From Larix kaempferi (lineage: Eukaryota; Streptophyta; Pinopsida; Pinales; Pinaceae), in NCBI GenBank assembly GCA_027924585.1, contig BSBM01000712.1, positions 4,056,501 to 4,120,500 of the forward strand: DNA of 64,000 nt, in the 5' to 3' direction. How positions within the stretch are numbered: the stretch's first letter is position 1; every line of letters starts with the position of its first letter. Of the stretch, positions 1 to 10,050 are shown one piece after another. The position numbers were made by a program, and so were the translations under genes. A model generated the notes under the pieces. The model was not told the origin of the DNA, made no database searches, and saw only the letters and a list, made by a program, of their open reading frames with translations.

Positions 1-158
1 CAAATTATATGTCCTCCCAGAGCAAAACCTCGAAAGAGCATTTGCTAGATATCCCATGGCACTAATTACATGCCATAGGAAAAACCTCGAAAGACTATCT
101 ACAAATATCCCAGGGCAAAATTATATGCTCATCTGCACAACCTGATCCATGGCCATAG

Positions 159-746
159 AGTATCAACCTGATACTCACCATACATCATCCTGATGTACAC
201 ATGATCATCCTGATCATCATCACTCCAACATCCTGCTGCATGTCATCTGGAGCAACGTCCTGAAGCTCATCATCCACGATCATCCTGATCATATAATGCA
301 TCTACCTGATGCATACCAAGTATCTACCTGATACATATCATCATACATGATCCACCTGATCATACAATGTATCTACCTGATACAAATACAAATACATGAT
401 ACATATCACCATACATGATCCACCTGATCATACAATGTATCCACCTGATACATATACAGACACATGGTCCAAGCATCCAACATGATGCATACAAAATACA
501 TACAAATGATCCTACTGATGATATCCAACATCCAACATGATGCGTACATACATATACATATAAATGATCCAACTGATCATATCCAGCATCCAACATGATG
601 CGTACATACATATACATATAAATGATCCAATTGATCATATCCAACATCCAACATGATGCGTACATACATATACATATAAATGATCCAACTGATCATATCC
701 AGCATCCAACATGATGCATACATATAAAAATGATCCAACTGATCAT
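159..746. repeat. Array of short hairpins with a shared loop
   Basis: About a dozen short inverted repeats share the layout stem-ATC, five-base loop, GAT-stem. The loop is usually NACCT, ATCCT or CAACT, while the stem changes on both sides together. Examples are AGTATC/GATACT (159-175), TACATC/GATGTA (181-197), ATGATC/GATCAT (201-217), ATGCATC/GATGCAT (296-314), TGTATC/GATACA (369-385), and ATGATC/GATCAT at about 564, 680 and 730. Stems are 5-7 bp. Function is unknown. Confidence 0.7.
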
Positions 747-750
747 ACAA
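482..750. repeat. 58-bp tandem repeat
   Basis: The word CATGATGCGTACATAC recurs at 536, 594 and 652, and in shortened form at 710, always 58 bp apart. Units are nearly identical over the middle copies and decay at both edges. Each unit carries one ATGATC-CAACT-GATCAT hairpin. About 3.5 to 4 copies. Confidence 0.9.
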
Positions 751-887
751 AGCAGAAACCAGAACATCATCCTGATGTTCATCATCCAGCGCTTACATCC
801 ACAGCCATGTGAAGGATCCTCCTTCCAACATGCTTGGAATGGCTTCAGCAAATGTGTTCATCACTTCCTCCTCGAAGTGTCCTCGAT

Positions 888-1460
888 CTAAAGAACACCA
901 AGCCTCTCCCTGAAGTACTCGAACTTCACCCTGGCTAGTGGCTTCGTCAACACATCTGCAATCTGCTCCTCCATTGCAACATACAGGAGCTTCACAGCTC
1001 CTCTCTGTACCATATCCCTAATATAGTGATATTTGATCTCTATGTGTTTCGACCTGTCATGAAACATTGGGTTCTCAGATAGCTTCACACAACTCTGGTT
1101 ATCACAAAAGATACCAGTAACATCCAAAGGGAGATCAAATAACTCAGACAGTAGCTTTCGTAGCCATACTGCCTCACAACTAGCTGAATAGGCTGCAACA
1201 TACTCTGCCTCAGCTATACTCAGTGCTACGCAGGACTACTTCCTGCTAAACCAAGAGATCACACCTGATCCCATACTGAAGCAGCATCCAGATGTGCTCT
1301 TCCTATCTGCAGCACTGCCAGCCCAATCTGAATCAACATAACCCTGCAGGTTAAACTTTTGATTCGCCTCATACTTGAGCCTATAATCCATTGTACCCTT
1401 TAGGTACCTCAGGACATGCTTTACAGCAACCAGATGAACACTCCTCGGATCTGTCAGGAA
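888..1460 (-). pseudogene. pol: copia A RNase H domain (end of pol)
   Basis: C-terminal part of a copia polyprotein. It would degrade the RNA strand of the RNA/DNA hybrid during reverse transcription in the virus-like particle. Read on the minus strand: a YVDSDWAG segment (first catalytic Asp region) near 1325-1345, a DRKSTSG motif, AEAEYVA near 1190-1210, DNQSCVKL, then ADVLTKPLAR near 930-950, all standard copia RNase H landmarks. An in-frame stop lies near 1235 and another near 1460, and the open part starts only at 1127. It continues directly from the RT at 1461. The assignment is secure; the copy is non-functional. Confidence 0.85.
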
Positions 1461-2123
1461 CTAACTCAATGTGTTCACTGCAAAGCAAATATCTGGTCTC
1501 GTGTTCGTCAGGTACATCAATGACCCAATCATCTGACGATACATAGAGACATCAACCGGCTCAGATGAAGCATCACATAGAAGGTTCAGATTCGATGCCA
1601 TAGGTGTGGCCATGGCCTTGCAATCCATCATCCCAAATCTCTTTAGGATATCTACTGTGTACTTCCCTTGACCAAGGAAAATCCCACCTGCACTCTGCCA
1701 CACCTCCATACCTAGGAAATAATGCATCATTCCCAAATCTTTCATATCGAATTCAGCAGCAAGCTTCCTCTTAGTATCTGCAATCAGTCTGTCATCTCCT
1801 GTTACAAATAAGTCATCCACATATAGGAGTAGAATCACAGCATTCCCTTCCTCAACCTTGTAGTAAAGGTTGGAATCCACTTTACTCTTGGTAAAGCCCA
1901 AACTAGATAGGAAACTGTCCATCCTACCATACCAAGTTCTAGGAGCTTGTTTCAAGCCATACAAGGCTTTCTTCAATCTGCACACATATGAATCTCTGTC
2001 ATGTATTTCAAAACCGAGTGGCTGCTCTACATATACTTCCTCTTCAACTACACCATTCAAGAAAGCAGTCTTGACATCCATCTGGTGTATTTTCCATTTC
2101 ATTGCTGCAGCCGAGGCAAGTAC
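1461..2123 (-). pseudogene. pol: copia A reverse transcriptase, C-terminal part
   Basis: RNA-dependent DNA polymerase domain. Visible in order: MDVKTAFLNG, then GFE, YGLKQAPRTWY, the catalytic LYVDD motif (1812-1826), KYTVDILKRFGM and MYRQMIGSLMYLT, all copia RT signatures. The first residues after the break (SAAAMKWKIHQMD) continue exactly from TSIRTIL on the other side of the solo LTR at 2124-2511. Removing that insertion with one TSD copy restores a continuous frame. The open stretch upstream of this junction comes from the inserted LTR and is not real RT. Confidence 0.9.
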
Positions 2124-2511
2124 TGTTACAAAAACAGGATCGCAAAGCAATACCAATAAACAGAAATGCAAATACAATCACACATACACATTACAAGAGA
2201 GACACACATATATCGTGTTTCACCCAACTTGGGCTACGTCCACACTGAATTTGCCAGTCCTTATTATTATTACCGTCCAGCAAGGTGAAGGGATACAACC
2301 TGCAGCACAATCGCTGCACTTCCTCTTCTCTGTTTCATAGTCTCTCTCCTGGCAGTGTGGGGGGGAATCGCCCGTGGGGGGGCGATGCCCCCCCACACCC
2401 CCCTGCTGGGGTGAGTGTACAATCCACCTACATATCATATAAAACTGGGGTACAAACACAGTTGATACAATATCATTTATGAGACTAGAAGATCTGGATC
2501 CACAACCAACA
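2124..2511 (-). mobile_element. Solo LTR of a copia-type element, 388 bp, inside RT
   Basis: Begins TGTTAC and ends CCAACA on the plus strand, flanked by AGTAC (2119-2123) and AGTAT (2512-2516), a 5-bp TSD with one transition. No internal coding is present, so the element collapsed by LTR-LTR recombination. Inside, a G/C-rich inverted segment at about 2357-2400 (GTGGGGGGG...CCCCCCCAC) would form a strong hairpin. On the minus strand a GTGGACGTAGCCC stretch resembles the U5 side of many plant copia LTRs. Excision in silico restores the RT frame, which fixes both borders. Confidence 0.9.
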
Positions 2512-3503
2512 AGTATTGTTCTGATGGAAGTATACCTAGCTACAGGTGCAAAATTTTCTTCATAATCTATTCCCTCTTTCTGAGAGAATCCACGAGCTAC
2601 GAATCTTGCCTTGTATTTCTCTACACTGCCATCTGCAGAATGCTTGATTTTGAAGATCCATTTGGAAATCACAACAGACTTCTCTTTAGGCCTTGGGACA
2701 ACATCCCAAACATCATTCTTCATTATTGATTGGTATTCCTCAACCATGGAATCCTTCCATTCTTTCTTTTCTGTTGCTTCTTCATAACTGGAAGGTTCTT
2801 TGTTCATAATGTCACAGAGTAAAGCAACATAGCTGGTATGTGATCTGGTTCTCTTCTTTGCTCTGTGTTCTTCTTCTGAAATACCAAATCTTTCTGCATC
2901 TTGAATGAGCTCTCTAGCCCAAGTAGGTTTCCTCTTGTGAGAGTTATCCTCACGGGGTGGATCTACAGGTTCTTGCGGATCTTCAAACTCATGAACAACT
3001 TCTGGAACTGCTTCAGTCATGGTAGTGTCTTGAAATCTAGTTTCCTTAGGTTCTTCATAAACTTCGATAGGTGCGTTCCTTGATTTGATGAATGTTGAGT
3101 TTTCATCAAATGTTACATCCTTGCTGACATCAATCTTCTTGAACCCTGGAAAGTATATTCTGTAAGCATTCGAGTTTTCACTGTAACCCACAAAGATACC
3201 CTTCTTTCCTGAAGGATCTAGTTTAGTCCTCTTTTGCTTTGGAACATGAGTGTATACTGGACAACCAAATATTCTGATATGACTGACTTCAGTTTTCTTA
3301 CCATAAAAGACCTCTTTTGGTGTCTTGTTGTCCAATATCTTGTAGGGTGTTCTGTTCTGCACATATACAGCTGTTCTAGCTGCTTCTGCCCATAGATGCA
3401 TAGGTAGATCCTGGTCATGCAACATTGCCCTTGCTACTTCCATGATAGTTTTGTTCTTCCTTTCTGCAAATCCATTCTGTTGAGGATTATAAGGAGCAGT
3501 CAA
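2512..3503 (-). pseudogene. pol: copia A integrase C-terminus, linker and RT N-terminus
   Basis: On the minus strand from 3503: the catalytic-Glu region of the integrase core (NPQQNGFAERKNKT), the conserved downstream block with LWAEA, YVQNRTP and RIFGCPVY, then KGIFVGYS, an acidic linker, and the RT start (KWIFKIKHSADGSVEKYKAR, then FSQKEGIDYEENFAPVARY). The frame stays open through this stretch and runs into the solo LTR at 2511. This is the best-preserved part of the copia A polyprotein. Integrase inserts the cDNA; the linker separates it from RT. Confidence 0.9.
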
Positions 3504-4333
3504 CTCCCTCTTAATCCCTGAATCACTACAAAGCTTCTTGAAGTCACCTAAGGTGAATTCCCCACCATTGTCGGATCTGAATTTTTGATCTTCTTGTCAG
3601 TTTGATTCTCCATCAAGGTTTTGAATTCCTTGAATTTCTCAAACACCTAATTGTTGTTCTTCAAGAAGTATACTCAAGTCTTCCTGGAGAAGTAATCAAT
3701 AAATGAGACATAATAAACATACCCACTTAGAGAACTGGATGACATAGGACCACATACATATGAGTGGATGATTTCCAGGATATCTTTTTCCTTGCTTTCA
3801 CTGCTTGCGAAAGCCTTCTTAATGTTCTTACCTTTTGCACATATTTTGCAAACACCTTCATGTTTGGTCTTGGTTTTAGGAAGACCTTCTACAGCCTTGC
3901 TTGCAATTGGAAGTTCCCTATAGTTCATATGAGAAAGTCTTCTATGCCAAAGTTCACCTGGTTCCATGGATTCATGGATCATGGCATGTTCAGGTTGACC
4001 CTTCAATTTATACAAACCTCCCTCTTGCTCTCCAATCACTACTGCATCATTGGTTGTTTTACCCTTTGGCCACATTAGGAATTGGCCATCCACAAATGCA
4101 ACCCTCATACCTTTTGCATCCAATGTAGAGATGGAGAGTAAGTTCTTCTTGAGCCCAGGTACATAAAGGACTTCTTTCATCTTCAAAGATTTTCTAGAAT
4201 CTAGGTTGTAGGAGGCTTCACCACTTCCTTTGATTGGGTATCGATAATCATCCCCAAGTTTCACCTTATGGGGTGATTCATGTTCAGATAGATTCACAAA
4301 AGATTCCTTAAACCCAAAAGACAAGAAACTCAA
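3504..4333 (-). pseudogene. pol: copia A protease remnant, GAG-pre-integrase and integrase N-part
   Basis: From 4333 on the minus strand: a protease C-terminal remnant (VKLGDDYRYPIKGSGEA, then VLYVPGLKKNLLS), the GAG-pre-integrase zinc-binding segment (ELWHRRLSHMNYRE followed by CKICAKGK, an HHCC finger), and the first integrase catalytic Asp region (SFIDYFSRKT). The second catalytic Asp (SDNGGEF) is readable at about 3556-3588 but in another frame, so at least two frameshifts lie between 3504 and 3674. The DSGA protease active site and all of Gag are absent: coding begins within about 40 bp of the PBS. Confidence 0.85.
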
Positions 4334-4368
4334 GTTTCTGTCACTGCAAAATGTCTTCTTCTCAGGTT

Positions 4369-4381
4369 AGCTTTGATACCA
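4369..4381 (-). other. copia A primer-binding site
   Basis: Minus-strand TGGTATCAAAGCT, the initiator-methionine tRNA type PBS, directly abutting the LTR end at 4382. Confidence 0.85.
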
Positions 4382-4985
4382 TGTTAAATTTTGAGCATTA
4401 ATTCACAATACTCTAGGATCTTTACTGAGAGAATAACATATACAGTATATCAATGAATGATAATCACAATAAGCATCACAAGCATCACAAGGATCAAAAG
4501 CATGAAAGACAAGAGACACAAAGTTTCTGTGGGGAACACCCTAAGGTGAAAAACCCCACAACTTCCTTAGAGATAGGGAGAGTAATGGCTCAACCAAAGT
4601 ACAACCAAAATACACTAAGATAGTCTCCTAGTAGCATATGATCCTCCTCGTCACTAGTGCGCCACTTTCTGAGTGAGAGTGAGATACTTTTTCGAGTGAT
4701 CTAAATAGAGATCACCTGATCTCTATTTATACTAATATGTTTTCCCAGTGACCTTATGGGGCCGACTTATCTAGCTAGGTACATCCACATTATAATATAT
4801 ATAATTCAGGGCCGACCCCACATGGTGGTCTAATAACCCATCATCAAGTACACACACTTGCGACACTTGTCAATCCACATGACGACTCTTCCTTATAGAG
4901 GAATAACACATCTCTAATAAGGGTACAATAAATATATATGAAATACATAGATGAAATACATTCCAAAGTTACATATACATCAACA
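4382..4985 (-). mobile_element. copia A 5' LTR (604 bp)
   Basis: Plus-strand ends are TGTTAAAT and ATCAACA (TGTT/AACA inverted ends). It is adjacent to the PBS on one side and to gypsy G integrase sequence on the other (CDSFQM codons stop at 4986). The minus-strand TATA box at 4724-4731 sets U3/R. No coding sequence. Confidence 0.85.
4724..4731 (-). promoter_or_regulatory. TATA box of copia A LTR
   Basis: Minus-strand TATAAATA in mid-LTR, where a U3 promoter is expected. Confidence 0.6.
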
Positions 4986-5543
4986 TTTGGAAGCTATCAC
5001 ATGCTTGAACATACTTCTTCGCATCCCTGAACAATGTAGGCTAGAAATAGCCCATTCTCAAAACTTTATGACCTATCCTTTTGTCAGCAAAATGTCCCCC
5101 ACAGGGCTCATCATGGCAAGCTTTAAGAATGCTAAAGATTTCATCTTCTCTAACACATCTTCTAATCTCTAAATCAAGACATGTGTAGAAAAGATGGCCA
5201 TCAATCCAGCAGTACCTAGCACTCTGTTGTATGATCTTTCTTTTTTCTCTCTTTGACAGATGTGCTGGGAGCTTACTTGGAGCCAAAAAGTTAGCAATAT
5301 CTGCATACCATGGGGAATGAGCTGATACTGCAAACAAATGTTCATCAGGGAAGGAATCTTCGACTGGTAAATTGTCATCACTGTTAGTAAGTCGACATAA
5401 AAAATCTGCAACAACATTTCCTTTCCTGGTCTATCAATAATCGTGATATCAAATTCCTGTAACACTAACAGCCATCTAGTAAATCTAGCATTCGTGATCG
5501 GTTTATTCATTAAATACTTGATAGCAGAATGATCAGTGTGCAC
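4986..5543 (-). pseudogene. pol: Gypsy G RNase H end and integrase zinc finger
   Basis: On the minus strand from 5543: HTDHSAIKYLMNK and ITIIDRPGKE (RNase H C-terminal half and tether), then a second frame from 5337 with ACHDEPCGGHFA and the WPTLFRDAKKYVQACD block, the H2C2 zinc finger that opens gypsy integrase. A stop replaces the Trp before PTLFRD, near 5040. The two halves are in different frames, so there is a frameshift near 5340. Coding ends at 4986, where copia A starts. Confidence 0.8.
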
Positions 5544-6698
5544 AAAAGTAGAATATCCAGTAATATAATTTCTAAATTTATTGATGGCATAAACAATGGC
5601 AAGAAATTCTTTTTATGTGACAGTATAATTTAGTTCAACGGGAGAATTTTTTCTACTAATGTAGTAAATGGCATAACGAGCATTAGCTTCTTGCTGTCCC
5701 AAAACTGCTCCAATGGCAGTATCTGAAGCATCTGAAGAAATGTGAAAAGGCAGAGCCCAATTGGGCCCTCATAAGATGGGTGTTGTAGACAACCTTCTCT
5801 TTAGCTCAGTAAACGTTGTTTGGCATGCATCGTTCCAGAAAAATTGTGCATCCTTCATCAATAGAGTGAACAAAGGATAAGCTAGTTTGGAAAAATTTTC
5901 TATGAACCTTCTGTAATAGCCAGTATGCCCCAAGAAGCTACATACATCCTTATGTGTTCCAGGAGTTGGTATATTTTCAATTACCTTGATTTTGGATGGA
6001 TCTACCTAGATACCATCAGAAGATATGAAGTGCCCCAATACTATGCCTTCACTCATTATCATGTGGCACTTTTCAGTGCATAAAGAGAACTAGCGCTATT
6101 CACAGCGTTTCAAGACCTTTTCTAAATTTTTCAGTGCTTCTTCGTAACTATCACTATATGGAGTAAAGTCATCCATAAAAATTTCCATGCAATCATTCAC
6201 CATTTCTGAAAAGATTCCAATCACTGCTCTCTGAAATGTAGTTGGTGTGTTGCACAACCCAAAAGGAAGTACTCGGTAGGCAAAATTTCCCCAGGGGCAG
6301 GTGAAAGTAGTTTTGTCCTGATCTTCTGGAGCAATCTGTATCTGGTTATAGCCACTAAAGCCATCCAGAAAGGAGAAATACTTTTTCCCAGATAGGGTAT
6401 CAAGGACTTGATCGATGAAAGGTAAGGGAAAATGGTCCTTCTGCGTTGCTTTGTTCAATTCTTTGTAATCCATGCAGACCTTCCATTTCCCATTCTTCTC
6501 TGGCACAATCACAAGTGGAGAAACCCACTCCCTGTCTGAAATTGGGTATATGAATCCTGCTTCCAAAAGTTTTTGGATTTCTTCTTTCACTATGTCTCTT
6601 AAGTTCGGGTTCATCCTTCGTTGTGGTTGACATACAGGCCTAGAGTCACTCTTAATATAAATGTGATGGGTGTATAGATGAGAAGGAATTCCTTTCAT
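5544..6698 (-). pseudogene. pol: Gypsy G reverse transcriptase
   Basis: From 6698: SRPVCQPQRRMNP, the entry block VKEEIQKLLEAGFIYPISD, SPLVIVPEKNGKWKVCMDY, DHFPLPFIDQVLDTLSGK, SFLDGFSGYNQI, PFGLCNTPTTFQRA, and the catalytic site as FMDDFTPYS near 6160-6180. These are the standard gypsy RT blocks in order. The open frame ends at 6096. The thumb and RNase H N-terminal half (5544-6095) are recognisable only in pieces because of stops. The FMDD catalytic box is a conservative variant of YxDD. Confidence 0.85.
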
Positions 6699-7729
6699 AT
6701 CTGTGTACTCCCAAGCAAAATCCCCCTTACGTTGTTCAGCAGAGTGACTAGTTGTTCCAGCTCACTAGGTGCCAGATTAGGATTGATATTCAATGTTTTT
6801 CTTGGCCCAATTTCTACTGGAACACTCTTCGAATTCTTAAGTACTGGAATTATACTATCATCACCGATTAGAGTTTCTTCTGTAATATTTTCTTGCTCTA
6901 TTGCAGCTAGAGTACTGTCCAAGATCTGATAGACATTTTTTTTTATTGACATAGTCTCACTGATGAAACTATTAATGGCATCATCCTCTATTTCATATTT
7001 AAACGTTAAGGCTCTCCCTATGGTTAATAATGGTTGCGCACCCTCTTCCTCCTCCAAATCTTCCCATAATGGAGTCTCAGCTTCTGTGCTTGGTCGAGCT
7101 GGAGGGTACAGGGTTAGATTCTTGATCTCAATTCCATCTGAAATGGTCATAGATCCTGACTGACAGCTGATACAGGCATCTATTGTGGCCAACCACGGTC
7201 TCCCCAGGATTAGTGGGTGTCTCCCCAACTGGGATTTCGGCTGTAACACCAAGAAATCCACAGCGTATTCCCATGAGTCGACTGAGATCACGAGGTCATC
7301 TAGGATCCCTTCAAGCTTGATCATTGATCTATCAGCAAGTTCCAAAATGGTAAGGGTTGGCCGAAGATTAGTGAGTCCCAATTTCTTCATAGTTTCTATG
7401 GTCATAACATTATTAGCTGCACCTAAATCCACCAATACATTTGGAGTTTGTGTGTTCCCTATGTGAATTATAATAGTCGGGTTCCAAGGGTCATCGTATT
7501 TTGAAACAGGGGCCTTCCCCATTATTAATTCTGAAAGCTTTCCCAACACATGGATAGTGGGGGGATCCTTGGGCCTTCTTCTTGGTTTCTTGACACATAA
7601 ATATTTAACAGTCTTGGCATAAATGGGCACATCATGAAGGGCCTGTAACAGTGGAATTTTAACATACAAATTTTTCAGTTCTCCCACGAGATCAAATCGG
7701 GGCTGTTGCATTGTTTTCTGTAGGGCCAA
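6695..7729 (-). pseudogene. pol: Gypsy G protease region
   Basis: An open stretch of 344 codons holds the retroviral-type aspartic protease that matures Gag-Pol. The active-site segment reads VLVDLGAANNVMT; the family norm is D-S/T-G-A, so Ser is replaced by Leu while the catalytic Asp remains. Downstream: ADRSMIKLEGILDDLVIS and the HPLILGRPWLATIDA flap/helix block. N-terminal KPRRRPKDPP belongs to the Gag-PR linker. The overlap of 4 bases with the RT frame at 6695 marks a frameshift rather than a real gene boundary. Confidence 0.85.
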
Positions 7730-7792
7730 TCATTCAGGGTATGGTGGTTCTTTATTCAACTATGTAGGCTGTGATACATCGTGTGTTTCTTT

Positions 7793-8677
7793 CTAAGTTT
7801 CAGCTACTGTTTCAATAGGAGTATCAGCATCCTTAATGATGGGGCTTGCTGAATTAACCATGTTCTCATAGTGTTGATTTACTCCAGTTTCAATCACTAG
7901 GGATGAAACATCCTCAGTGATAATAGGTTCCACCACCCTCCCTGATCGTAATTGTATATCATTGCAGGGAATCTGAGTGATGGAATACGCAGGGATGTTG
8001 GCAGTCTCAAATTGATGGATTACTTTATTGTTTGGGTTTGGGTTAGGTTGTGCAGGTAGCTGTGGTCGAAGTGGTGCATTCATAGGTGCGGCATTATTTT
8101 GGAAAGGGAGCTGTGGTTGATGGTACTATTGGTGCTGATACTGCTGATGTTGATACTATTGATGCCGATACTGTTGATTCTGATACTGTTGAGGAGGGTA
8201 CTGTTGATACTGAGTCTGGTGATGGTGAAAGTTATTTCCTTGGTAAGAATTTCTCCAATTGGAATTCCAAGGAGGATGGTTTGACTGTTGTGACCATGGT
8301 GTCCATGACTTAGGATTTTGCATTGGGTTTTGAGATGGATGCCACTGGTTTTTAGAATAATGTGAAGGGAATTGTGTATTCATATTATGCATATTGTTCG
8401 ATCCATTCATATTATTCAAAAAAAATGATGGTTCTGGATTCATACCTTGGTTTCGAGGCTGCCATGGTTTCTTCTGTGCCATGAAGTATGTTGGCTCCAC
8501 ATCTGGAATAGATGCCTGTAGGAATGATTTGACCTTAGGTAAGGAAGGACATTCCTTAGTATCATGCTCGAGTTCACATATCCTACATACCTCTGTTTTG
8601 TCCAACGAGCATTCCTTCAGTGGGTGCTTTTTCCTACATCTTGGACAAAATACACCAAGTGTAAGATCTTCTACCAC
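7793..8677 (-). pseudogene. gag: Gypsy G nucleocapsid with two zinc knuckles
   Basis: From 8677: two short zinc knuckles, CPRCRKKHPLKEC and CRICELEHDTKEC (both C-x2-C-x3-H-x4-C), about 17 residues apart, then a long Asn/Gln/His-rich tail to 8156 made of slippery CAA/CAN codons. A further open segment (8083-7793) leads to the protease. Zinc knuckles bind the element RNA during packaging. The Gln/Asn-rich tail corresponds to simple-sequence DNA at 8100-8220 and is probably unstable in length. Confidence 0.8.
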
Positions 8678-8836
8678 TTGCTTCTACTTTTCTCTCATGG
8701 CATGTAACTCTAAGGAAATGGAGCTCATCATGTCTATTTTAAAATTCTCTAATAAGTTTCCTATTTCTGCTCGAGTGGCTGCTCCACTAGCTGATTTCTG
8801 AGTCCTAATGAAGACATCCTGGTCTCAATCTTTGTC

Positions 8837-9958
8837 TCATTTGTTGGTTCTAGAGGATCCCTTGGAGTACCTTCGACATAATTCAATAATATTTTTGAAA
8901 TGTTCCTTCGAGATATCCACTTTTCCGAACAGATTTAACATATCAAGGCAGTCTTCTCTAATTCCTCTTAGTAAGATGATCTTGAGCACATCCTTGCCAA
9001 TCTCAACATGACCAGATCTTTGTAAATTGTACAACGATCTTTCCACAAAGTCTTCCAAACTTTCTTCATCCTTCTGAACCATTTTAAACAACTCCTCTTT
9101 TCTATCGCTAGTTCTGCAATATTCTTGATACTTAGAAAGGAAGGTGTTTTTCATTTGGTCCCAAGTAGTAATGGTCTCACGACCCAGACTCATGAACCAG
9201 TGCAGAGCATTTCCCTTCAAGGTGGCTGGGAATAACTTTAGCTTCTGAGCACTAGAGGTATAATCATAACTACGAGAGAGGATATCAAACTCAAAAAGAA
9301 ACTCATCAGGATCCTCAGAGGACTTACCATGAAAATTCGGGAGAACTGATGGTGAGATGTTTTTCATAGGAGCTACTCTAGGTATTTGGAGGATAGGGAA
9401 TTCTAATGTAGCCATGGTATTACCAGGCTGATTATTTTATCCTTCTTCTTCCCAGTTATTCCCATGTTCGTTCTCGCCCTCCTGTTCTCTACTAGCCATG
9501 GTTCTAGTCCAAAATTCAACAACTTCCTTTATGCGTTCTTCCTCTGCTTTAGCTTCTTCCTCTCTTCTCCTTTCTTCTTCTCGCCTTCTCTCTTCCTCTG
9601 TTATTCAGTGAGTCTCCAACCACACCTGTTTAGTAACTATGGTTCCATTGATATGATAGATCTCCTCTATTTCTGGTGCACCTACAGTGCTTCCCTTATC
9701 TTCATGAGGTTTACTTTCTGCAACAGGAGTTGAAGGTCCCGTTGTATTCTCCAATGTGGATGCTGAATGTTCAAGATTGGGAGGAACAGAATTTCCCCTT
9801 CCTATAGAGTTCCATGGTGGTCTAGTGGAAGAATCATATCTAGCAATTATCTCATCAATATATGTGTGTCTTCCCTGACTTGCATTACGACCTTGACCTC
9901 TTCCACTTGCAATGTTAGTATTCAAAGGGGGTTCCCGATTTGTTTTTCTTGTATTCAT
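8837..9958 (-). pseudogene. gag: Gypsy G gag
   Basis: The start is the ATG at 9958 (MNTRKTNREPP), about 75 bp inside the PBS. The capsid-like domain lies at 9415-8837 (FHGKSSEDPDEFLFEFDIL, LKGNALHWFMSL, TWDQMKNTFLSKY, VERSLYNLQRSGH), the usual retrotransposon Gag fold. The two open parts are in one frame; in-frame stops near 9605 and 9440 separate them, with a Glu/Arg-rich helix between. Gag assembles the cytoplasmic virus-like particle. The copy is inactivated only by stops over this stretch. Confidence 0.85.
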
Positions 9959-10030
9959 GCATGCTGTAAATAATTGAACTAAAATAAAATCAAGTGAAAC
10001 CAAATACTAACTCTGTCTATCTATTACCAT

Positions 10031-10050
10031 CCCCGATAATGACACCAAAA
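10031..10050 (-). other. Gypsy G primer-binding site
   Basis: Minus-strand TTTTGGTGTCATTATCGGGG next to the LTR end. It looks like the tRNA-Asp type PBS (TGGCGCCGTTGCCGGGG) with C-to-T/G-to-A changes at most CpG/GpC positions. The tRNA assignment is by recall. Confidence 0.7.

Larger units (their letters stand above)
1..887 (-). other. Non-coding 3' region of copia A, repeat-rich
   Basis: No coding sequence is recognisable between the RNase H end and the window edge. The stretch is rich in CCTGAT and CATGAT words and holds short hairpins, a 58-bp tandem repeat, and a degenerate repeat at 20-100 around AAAACCTCGAAAGA. It is assigned to copia A because it directly follows the RNase H end and the 3' LTR has not yet been reached. 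A separate satellite abutting copia A is the alternative. Confidence 0.5.
1..4985 (-). mobile_element. Ty1/copia retrotransposon (copia A), left end off-window
   Basis: Minus-strand copia element, read from high to low coordinate: 5' LTR (4382-4985), PBS (4369-4381), PR remnant, integrase, RT and RNase H down to 888, then about 0.9 kb of non-coding 3' sequence. No copy of the LTR is seen at 1-887, so the 3' LTR should lie left of the window. It sits inside the integrase of gypsy G: G coding stops at 4986 and copia begins, and the flank 4986-4990 (TTTGG) is the candidate TSD whose partner is off-window. Gag and the protease active site are missing. The polyprotein is broken by stops and frameshifts, so the copy is dead. 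Confidence 0.85.

Noticed and set aside
360-665. 101-codon frame rich in Tyr, Met and Ile
   Set aside because: It runs through the 58-bp tandem repeat and hairpin array and shows only repeat periodicity.
8086-8313. Asp/Thr/Val-rich plus-strand frame
   Set aside because: Antisense shadow of the Gln/Asn-rich nucleocapsid tail of gypsy G, made of simple repeats.
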